Positions 58,711 through 64,000 of a stretch of 64,000 bases of DNA are shown here, in pieces (position 1 is the first letter of the stretch; every line of letters begins with the position of its first letter). Below the pieces are notes generated by a model. That model had not been told where the DNA came from. It saw only the letters and a program-made list of their open reading frames with translations, and did not search any database. The DNA comes from Prevotella sp. UBA2725 (GTDB lineage Bacteria; Bacteroidota; Bacteroidia; Bacteroidales; Bacteroidaceae), in NCBI GenBank assembly GCA_002353825.1, contig DEKJ01000021.1:1-64000 (forward strand). Reading direction: 5' to 3'. The position numbers were made by a program, and so were the translations under genes.

Positions 58711-61137
58711 ATGCGTAAAGCATTATACCTGTTTCTTCTTTTAACCTGTGTCATGGGTCTTCGGGCCCGTGAACACAGGCTTTTTGATGATGGCTGGCGC
58801 TTCCTGCTCAATCCGTCGGACACTACTTTGTATCAGAAGAATGTCGATGACAGCAGTTGGCGTTTGCTTAATCTCCCGCACGACTGGGCTATCGAAGGTG
58901 ATTTCTCCATGAACAACCCTTCGGGGGCGGGCGGGGGTGCCCTGCCCGGTGGGGTAGGATGGTACCGCAAACATTTCAAGGCGGATGTTAAAACCGGTGA
59001 ACAGCTCTTCATCGATTTTGACGGCGCTTACATGAACGCCACTGTGTGGATCAATGGACATCGGCTCGGCACGCGTCCTTACGGCTATAGTTCGTTTAGC
59101 TATGAACTTACGCCTTACTTGAAGGCTGACAATGTCATTACCGTGAAGGTCGATGACAGTGACCAGCCAAACAGTCGTTGGTACAGTGGCTGCGGCATCT
59201 ACCGCCATGTGTGGCTCACGAAAGTGAACTCCCTGCATATCGGACAGTGGGGCGCTCATGTCGTGACCGATGGCAAAGGCAACATGACGGTAAAGCTCGA
59301 GCTCTGCAATCTCAATGGGGTTCATCCCGCTGTGCGCAACACCGTCTACGATGAGGCGGGAAAGATCGTGGCACAGCAGGAGAATGGTTCACCAGAGCAG
59401 CAGCTCAAAGTGAAGAACCCGAGACTCTGGTCTCCTTCATCACCTTATGTCTATACCGTGAAGAGCGAGGTTATTGTAGATAACAAAACCGTAGACGAGG
59501 TGACGACGACGACGGGCTTCCGCTCTTATCGTTTCGATGCCAAGACCGGCTTCTGGCTCAATGGAAAGAACATGAAACTCAATGGCGTCTGCGACCATCA
59601 CGACCTTGGTTGTCTTGGTGCAGCAATCAATGAGGATGCGCTGCGTCGCCAACTCTTGAAACTGAAAGAGATGGGTGTCAATGCTATCCGTTGCAGTCAC
59701 AATCCTCCGGCTCCTGAACTGCTCAACATGTGCGATACGATGGGTCTCATCGTCATGGACGAGTGTTTCGACATGTGGCACCAGCGGAAGACGAAGAACG
59801 ACTATGCCCGCTTCTTCGACGCATGGCATGAGCGTGATCTCACCGACATGGTGCGTCGCGACCGTAACCATCCGTCGATCCTGATATGGAGCATCGGCAA
59901 TGAGGTGCTTGAGCAGTGGTCTTCGGCCAGCGCTGATGGGCTGACGCTCGAGCAGGCTAACCTCATCCTCAATGCCGGGCACGACGCCTCGACACTGGCC
60001 CACGGCAAGGGCCTGACGCCGAATGCACTCCTCACGCAACATCTCGCCAAGATCGTCCGGAAAAATTTGTCTTTGGGCGATAATGCCCAACATTATTATA
60101 TTACCGCTGCATGTAATGAGCCGAGCCCTGACAACCACCTCTTCAAGAGTGGAGCCCTCGACATCATCGGGTACAACTATCATCATCAGAACATGAAGGA
60201 CGTGCCGAAAAACTTCCCCGGCAAGCCGTTCCTCTTCACAGAAAGTGTCTCGGCATTGGCCACGCGGGGTTATTACCGCATGCCTTCCGACTCTCTCTTC
60301 GTTATGCCTAAGCGATGGGACAAGTCTTTCACGGATCCGTCGATGATGTGCTCCGCCTATGACAACTGCCGGGTGCCTTGGGGTGCCACTCATGAAGAGA
60401 TGTGGGATGTGGTGAAGCACACACCGTGGTGTGCCGGACAGTTCATCTGGACTGGCTGGGATTATATTGGTGAGCCGACACCATACGGCTTCCCCGCCAG
60501 GAGCAGCTATTTCGGGATCATTGATCTCGCGGGGTTCCCGAAGGACAGCTATTACATGTATCAGAGTGAATGGACCCATAAGCCTGTGCTCCATCTCTTC
60601 CCCCACTGGAACTGGACGAAAGGGCAGACGGTGGATATGTGGTGCTACTACAACAACGCCGATGAGGTTGAGCTCTTTGTCAATGGAAAGAGTCAAGGGA
60701 TACGCCGTAAAGAGAATGACCATCAGTATCATGTAGCGTGGCGTGTCCTGTACGAGCCGGGCGAGGTGAAGGCGGTGTCGCGCAAGGGAGGCAAGGTTGT
60801 GAAGGAGCAGGTCATCCGTACTGCCGGCCCCGGATATGCCGTTCGCTTGACGAAGGACTATGACGGCAAGAACACGTTGTTCGTCAACGCGGAGGTCGTC
60901 GACAAGGACGGCAACCTCTGCCCGTGGGCAGAGGACGATATTCATTTCGCGGTCGAGGGAGGCACGATTATCGGTGTCGACAATGGTTCACAAACCTCGA
61001 TGGAGCGTTTCCAGGCTGACCACCGCAAGGCTTTCTTCGGTAAGGCACTGGTCGTCATTCGTAAAGACGCCGGAGCTAAAGACGTGACCGTCACCGCCAC
61101 CAGTCCGATGCTTCAGGAAAGCAAGCTGCACCTATGA
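58711..61137 (+). CDS. GH2 beta-galactosidase
   Basis: The 808-residue exported enzyme has a signal peptide (about 1-20), the GH2 sugar-binding domain (NLPHDWAIEGDF, WYSGCGIYRHVWL), the immunoglobulin-like domain and the TIM barrel with acid/base E398 in WSIGNEVLEQW and nucleophile E511 in LFTESVSA; NAIRCSHNPPAPELL and DECFDMW support GH2. In xyloglucan loci such enzymes remove galactose from side chains. It is the last PUL gene on this strand and converges on the DUF6377 regulator. Confidence 0.92.
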   Translation: MRKALYLFLLLTCVMGLRAREHRLFDDGWRFLLNPSDTTLYQKNVDDSSWRLLNLPHDWAIEGDFSMNNPSGAGGGALPGGVGWYRKHFKADVKTGEQLFIDFDGAYMNATVWINGHRLGTRPYGYSSFSYELTPYLKADNVITVKVDDSDQPNSRWYSGCGIYRHVWLTKVNSLHIGQWGAHVVTDGKGNMTVKLELCNLNGVHPAVRNTVYDEAGKIVAQQENGSPEQQLKVKNPRLWSPSSPYVYTVKSEVIVDNKTVDEVTTTTGFRSYRFDAKTGFWLNGKNMKLNGVCDHHDLGCLGAAINEDALRRQLLKLKEMGVNAIRCSHNPPAPELLNMCDTMGLIVMDECFDMWHQRKTKNDYARFFDAWHERDLTDMVRRDRNHPSILIWSIGNEVLEQWSSASADGLTLEQANLILNAGHDASTLAHGKGLTPNALLTQHLAKIVRKNLSLGDNAQHYYITAACNEPSPDNHLFKSGALDIIGYNYHHQNMKDVPKNFPGKPFLFTESVSALATRGYYRMPSDSLFVMPKRWDKSFTDPSMMCSAYDNCRVPWGATHEEMWDVVKHTPWCAGQFIWTGWDYIGEPTPYGFPARSSYFGIIDLAGFPKDSYYMYQSEWTHKPVLHLFPHWNWTKGQTVDMWCYYNNADEVELFVNGKSQGIRRKENDHQYHVAWRVLYEPGEVKAVSRKGGKVVKEQVIRTAGPGYAVRLTKDYDGKNTLFVNAEVVDKDGNLCPWAEDDIHFAVEGGTIIGVDNGSQTSMERFQADHRKAFFGKALVVIRKDAGAKDVTVTATSPMLQESKLHL

Positions 61138-61149
61138 GCTTACCTATGG

Positions 61150-61354
61150 CTATTTCACTCTTCCGCTCTGTAACCAATTGGTTACAGAGCGGGAGGTTGA
61201 TGTGCCATTTCTCTTGAGCGGGATTAGTCTTGCAAGGGTATTTCCTGGCAAGGAGGCACATGTCGAAGCCATGGGCGGCAAAATCGTCATACACTTCTTG
61301 TCCTACCTCAAAGTTCTTCAGGGAAATGCCCGGTCCAATGACGGCAACCGTATC
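61150..61354 (-). pseudogene. fragment of a pgeF/YfiH-family gene
   Basis: Read on the minus strand, codons from 61348 downward give VAVIGPGISLKNFEVGQEVYD, then a DDFAAHGFDM segment and EKWHINLPLCNQLV. This fits the middle-to-late part of PgeF (polyphenol-oxidase-like, Cu-oxidase_4), where GPGISxxxFEVGxEVYxAF and WHIDLxxxN are conserved. A stop precedes it in frame (61357-61355) and there is no homology beyond about 61160. The neighbours are the GH2 and DUF6377 genes. It is a relic of a deleted gene, not a working one; a full-length copy may exist elsewhere. Confidence 0.65.
61163..61192. repeat. perfect 30-bp palindrome
   Basis: CCGCTCTGTAACCAA followed by its exact complement TTGGTTACAGAGCGG. 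It lies between the convergent GH2 and DUF6377 genes, inside the pgeF remnant. It may be a terminator (13-bp stem, 4-nt loop), though no T-run follows, or a protein-binding site. Confidence 0.85.
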
Positions 61355-61365
61355 CTAACTCCTAA

Positions 61366-63006
61366 CTATACCATGCACAGTTTCCTGACATCATCTTCGA
61401 ACGCATCTCTGTCCTTTGCCTTGGCTTTCAGGGCAGATCGATAATTGTATATTGTTCGTGGCGTGCAGAAGAGAAGGTTGGCTATCTCGCTGCTGTCCTT
61501 TACGCCGAGACGGATGAGGGCAAAGATGCGGAGCTCGGTTGACATGTTTCCGTCTTTGAGCTTTACTTCGTTGCCCGGCAGGAGCAGTTCGTTCAGACCT
61601 TCAATGAACGTGGGGTAGAGGTCGAGAAACGCCTTGTCGAAACCGTTGAGAAATGTGGCGGCATCGGCTTCCGTCAGGCGCGACGACGAGGTTGTGCTCA
61701 GCAAGTCGTTGATCTGGTTGACTTTTATTTTGCGGACGACAAATTTCTGGTAATTGTTCAGCCGGTCGATATATTTTGAGCAGAGGTCGATATAGAGCTT
61801 TGCCAAATTCTCACGGTGCTGGTTCACGTCGACGAGGTTCTCGTTGCGCTGTCTGAGCTGTCCGTTCAAGACCGACAGCTCTCCATTGAGGCCTACCAAC
61901 ATATCGTTCTGCCTGACGATTTGCTTTCTCCGTTTGTTCAGCAATCCGTTTTGCCGCACGATCAGTCCTGCTGCAATGATGAGTGCGAGGAAGAGAAAGA
62001 CACCGGCACCAAGCGCCCAGCGCAGCTTCTCGTTCTTTGCGTTTAGCTTATCCTTGAATCTGGCAACGATCTCCGGCAGTTTGTCGGTACTGCTGATGAT
62101 ACGGAGGCGGTTGTTGTAGAACTTTGCGTCCTCGATAGACACAGAGACATAGTTCTCCGCACGCTTGATGTCGCCGTCGTTACTAAACAGCCAATCGGCG
62201 ACCGTGTAGAGCGAGAGGTTCTCTTTCACCGGTGTGATGATATCGGTGATTGCCGTGCGGATGAGGTACGATTCGTATTTGTCGTACTGCTTGAAATACT
62301 TGTAGCAGCAAGCCGTGGCGAAGCAGGCCGTGGAGTAGAGCCGCGTGTCGTTGGGTTCTGCTGCCAGCACTTTCAGATAGTATTGCAAGGCCTTGTCATG
62401 GCTCCCCGCGACATACATCTCATATTCGCCCATGAGATAGTTGTAGTCGTTGGGCCGGTTTTTGGCGAGTCTGACGGTGCGGCGCAGACAGTCCAGTTTC
62501 TTTTCCCAATAGATGCCCCGATATTCGCTGTCTGTCGTATAGTCGCTCCAGTAAGTGTAGAGCCAATAGAGCGTGAGGTTGTATTCGTATTCCAGATTGG
62601 GGAGAATAGGGCGGTCATCCAGTTTGTCTAATAGGTTGTATGCCTCACTGTACAACCCGGATGAAGAGAAGAGCGCTGCTTTATGAAGGATAAAGAGCTG
62701 GGTGTAATAATTGTTATGTGCAGCTTCCGCCATCTCTAACCCTTTCTTGGCGTAGACCATGGCAGAGTCGAAGCGTAGGAAGTGATATTCGTTGTAGATG
62801 CCGTCGTAGATTCGGAGCCGTTCGTTGATGTCCGTCGTTTGAGGAATGGCTTTCTTCATATGGGCGATGTAGCTTTCTTTCTTTTTTGTGTATGTTGCTC
62901 GGTTGGCCACGACGTTGTCAAGCTGCTCGTAGAGTGCTGCGTTGTCGGCATGGACAGAGAGTGCGGCCATGCAAAGAAGGATCAAGCTTATGATATCTTT
63001 CATCAT
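61366..63006 (-). CDS. SusR-like membrane regulator (DUF6377 family)
   Basis: The 546-residue product has a signal peptide (ending SVHADN), a TPR-like helical periplasmic domain (about 25-320, for example GLYSEAYNLLDKL and DKALQYYLKVLAAEP), a membrane helix (about 326-348), a coiled coil of Gln/Asn-rich repeats (RRKQIVRQNDMLVGLNGELSVLNG), and a cytoplasmic C-terminal DNA-binding region with IRLGVKDSSEIANLLFCTPRTIYNYRSALK, a LuxR-like helix-turn-helix. SusR-type proteins sense glycans through the periplasmic part and activate a nearby susC; here the divergent susC starts 300 bp away. Confidence 0.8.
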   Translation of the reverse strand: MMKDIISLILLCMAALSVHADNAALYEQLDNVVANRATYTKKKESYIAHMKKAIPQTTDINERLRIYDGIYNEYHFLRFDSAMVYAKKGLEMAEAAHNNYYTQLFILHKAALFSSSGLYSEAYNLLDKLDDRPILPNLEYEYNLTLYWLYTYWSDYTTDSEYRGIYWEKKLDCLRRTVRLAKNRPNDYNYLMGEYEMYVAGSHDKALQYYLKVLAAEPNDTRLYSTACFATACCYKYFKQYDKYESYLIRTAITDIITPVKENLSLYTVADWLFSNDGDIKRAENYVSVSIEDAKFYNNRLRIISSTDKLPEIVARFKDKLNAKNEKLRWALGAGVFLFLALIIAAGLIVRQNGLLNKRRKQIVRQNDMLVGLNGELSVLNGQLRQRNENLVDVNQHRENLAKLYIDLCSKYIDRLNNYQKFVVRKIKVNQINDLLSTTSSSRLTEADAATFLNGFDKAFLDLYPTFIEGLNELLLPGNEVKLKDGNMSTELRIFALIRLGVKDSSEIANLLFCTPRTIYNYRSALKAKAKDRDAFEDDVRKLCMV

Positions 63007-63047
63007 TATATTCGTCGTATAATTTATTGTCTTAAACCTTGATTTTG

Positions 63048-63086
63048 CAAAGGTACGTAAATTTATGTAGATACAGCAATGTACTT
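63048..63086 (-). promoter_or_regulatory. promoter of the DUF6377 gene with overlapping repeat word
   Basis: Minus strand: TTG (63079-63077) and TACCTTTG (63055-63048), 21 bp apart. An AATGTACTT word at 63078-63086 overlaps the -33 box, so the regulator may control its own gene. Confidence 0.55.
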
Positions 63087-63154
63087 ATGCTTATTTTTGT
63101 TGTTATTTTATAATGTTGATTATTAGTTTATTATGTATCTTTTTAGGTTTAGTG

Positions 63155-63174
63155 AATGTACTTTCAATGTACTT
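63155..63174 (+). promoter_or_regulatory. AATGTACTT direct repeats upstream of the second susC
   Basis: Two copies of AATGTACTT start at 63155 and 63166 (11-bp period). A third lies at 63078. The pair is centred about 50 bp upstream of the presumed start site, the classical activator position. The rest of the 300-bp divergent region is AT-rich with no further feature seen. Confidence 0.5.
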
Positions 63175-63203
63175 CAAGCACCAACATATCGTTCTGATTG
63201 CTA

Positions 63204-63211
63204 ACTTTGCG
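63204..63211 (+). promoter_or_regulatory. -7 box of the second susC
   Basis: TAACTTTG matches TAnnTTTG; no TTG lies 19-21 bp upstream, in line with an activator-dependent promoter. The leader to the start codon is about 90 nt. Confidence 0.5.
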
Positions 63212-63305
63212 AATAAATCTAAAAACAAAGATTCCGCGACGATTCAGTGACGGGCTAATTGTTATTGGATAAGGTTATCTGAAATTATCAACCAATAATT
63301 ATAAC

Positions 63306-64000
63306 ATGAAACCAATAGAACGAAATGATTTCAAGAGCCGGCTAATGTTGTTAGCCGTTCTGTTCTTCTTCGGCTTGGCGGTCTCTGCTCAGACGCTCAA
63401 AGTGTCGGGTACGGTGACTGATCCGAAAGGCGAGCCATTGATTGGCGTTACTGTCAAAGCCCTCAATTCCGGCAAGACCTCCGCGGGAACCGTTACCGAC
63501 ATCGACGGTAAGTACTCGTTGAGTGTGCCTTCTTCAGCCTCGCTCGTGTTCTCTTATATCGGTTATGAGAACGCTACGCAGGCGGTCAACGGTCGCTCAA
63601 CCATCAATGTCACGATGCAGGAGAAGAGTGATGAGCTCAACGAGGTAGTCGTTATCGGTTACGGTACGATGGACAAGAAAGAGCTGACCTCCGCCATCTC
63701 TCACGTCTCTGCAAAAGACTTCACACGTGTGGCAAGCGTTGACCCTTCCATGATGATCCAGGGTAAGGTAGCAGGCGTGAGCATCACGAATACAGGTGCC
63801 GGTGATCCTAACAACCAGGCAAGCATCCAGATCCGTGGTGTGTCCTCGCGTTCTGCCGGTACCGGCCCACTGATTGTTATCGACGGAGTGCCCGGCGGCA
63901 ACCTGACCAACATCAACCCTAACGACATCGAGTCTTTCGACATTCTGAAAGATGGTGCTGCTTCGGCCATCTATGGTACGCGCGGTTCCAATGGTGTTGT
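63306..64000 (+). CDS. SusC/RagA-family transporter, N-terminal part (runs off the window)
   Basis: The visible 231 codons start MKPIERNDFKSRLMLLAVLF (signal peptide ending VSAQ), then a carboxypeptidase-regulatory-like domain (KVSGTVTDPKGEPLIGVTVK), the ELNEVVVIGYGTMDKKELT signature, and plug motifs IRGVSSRSAGTGPLIVIDGV and FDILKDGAASAIYG. The gene continues beyond 64000. It opens a second PUL whose substrate cannot be predicted, probably governed by the divergent DUF6377 regulator. Confidence 0.95.
   Translation, partial: MKPIERNDFKSRLMLLAVLFFFGLAVSAQTLKVSGTVTDPKGEPLIGVTVKALNSGKTSAGTVTDIDGKYSLSVPSSASLVFSYIGYENATQAVNGRSTINVTMQEKSDELNEVVVIGYGTMDKKELTSAISHVSAKDFTRVASVDPSMMIQGKVAGVSITNTGAGDPNNQASIQIRGVSSRSAGTGPLIVIDGVPGGNLTNINPNDIESFDILKDGAASAIYGTRGSNGV

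Noticed and set aside
59440..60945. 501-codon minus-strand ORF opposite GH2
   Set aside because: It lies wholly inside a clear GH2 gene with catalytic residues; no promoter or family signature.
61091..61294. 67-codon minus-strand small gene
   Set aside because: Its recognisable part is an internal fragment of PgeF and the rest overlaps the GH2 end; it is reported as a pseudogene.

Overview
The window is a gene-dense stretch of a Bacteroidota chromosome, most likely a Prevotellaceae member (Prevotella, Segatella or Xylanibacter group). The grounds are SusC/SusD pairs, a hybrid two-component regulator, an HmuY-type lipoprotein next to a TonB-dependent receptor, DUF3467 and DUF6377 family proteins, a short Prevotella-type C-terminal tail on a secreted glycosidase, A-rich leaders without clear Shine-Dalgarno sites, and the Bacteroidota promoter pattern (TTTG about 20 bp upstream of TAnnTTTG) in front of many genes. 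The species cannot be fixed from the sequence alone.

Layout. 1-2060: rplM-rpsI-rpsB operon on the minus strand behind a long leader. 2190-5640: a GT14-like glycosyltransferase, a small outer-membrane barrel, and an AAA-ATPase/PD-(D/E)XK protein of the kind found in many copies in oral and gut Bacteroidales. 5739-11300: a minus-strand cell-wall operon (PASTA protein, rluD, ddl, murF, NCS2 purine permease), then rpmH. 11740-13623: efp and a membrane glycosyltransferase separated by a 22-bp tandem array. 13676-18780: an outer-membrane barrel receptor and an hmuY-hmuR-like haem uptake pair. 18824-23944: a secreted phosphodiesterase, radC, mdh and a Xaa-Pro aminopeptidase. 24190-39300: the large information-processing block rpsU, xer recombinase, hpf, tRNA-Thr-Tyr-Gly-Thr, tuf, tRNA-Trp, secE, nusG, rplKAJL, rpoBC. 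39863-61137: DUF3467, then a polysaccharide utilization locus (PUL) with hybrid regulator, SusC, SusD, two surface lipoproteins, GH5, GH31 and GH2; this enzyme set points to xyloglucan. 61150-61354: a remnant of a pgeF (YfiH-family) gene. 61366-64000: a SusR/DUF6377-type membrane regulator divergent from the start of a second SusC gene, which runs off the window.

How the genes work together. In the PUL, the secreted GH5 would cut the glucan backbone at the surface, the lipoproteins and SusD would capture oligosaccharides, SusC would import them, and periplasmic GH31 (alpha-xylosidase) and GH2 (beta-galactosidase) would strip side chains, with the hybrid regulator sensing an oligosaccharide and activating the susC promoter. 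The hmuY-hmuR pair is a separate nutrient-uptake unit.

The most unusual content is in the intergenic DNA. Three arrays have an exact 22-bp period without spacers, and two of them share the same palindromic unit. Long inverted repeats are built from short tandem words next to several genes. Two gaps inside the PUL hold mirror-image composites of REP-like hairpins. These form repeat families that no protein-coding feature here explains.
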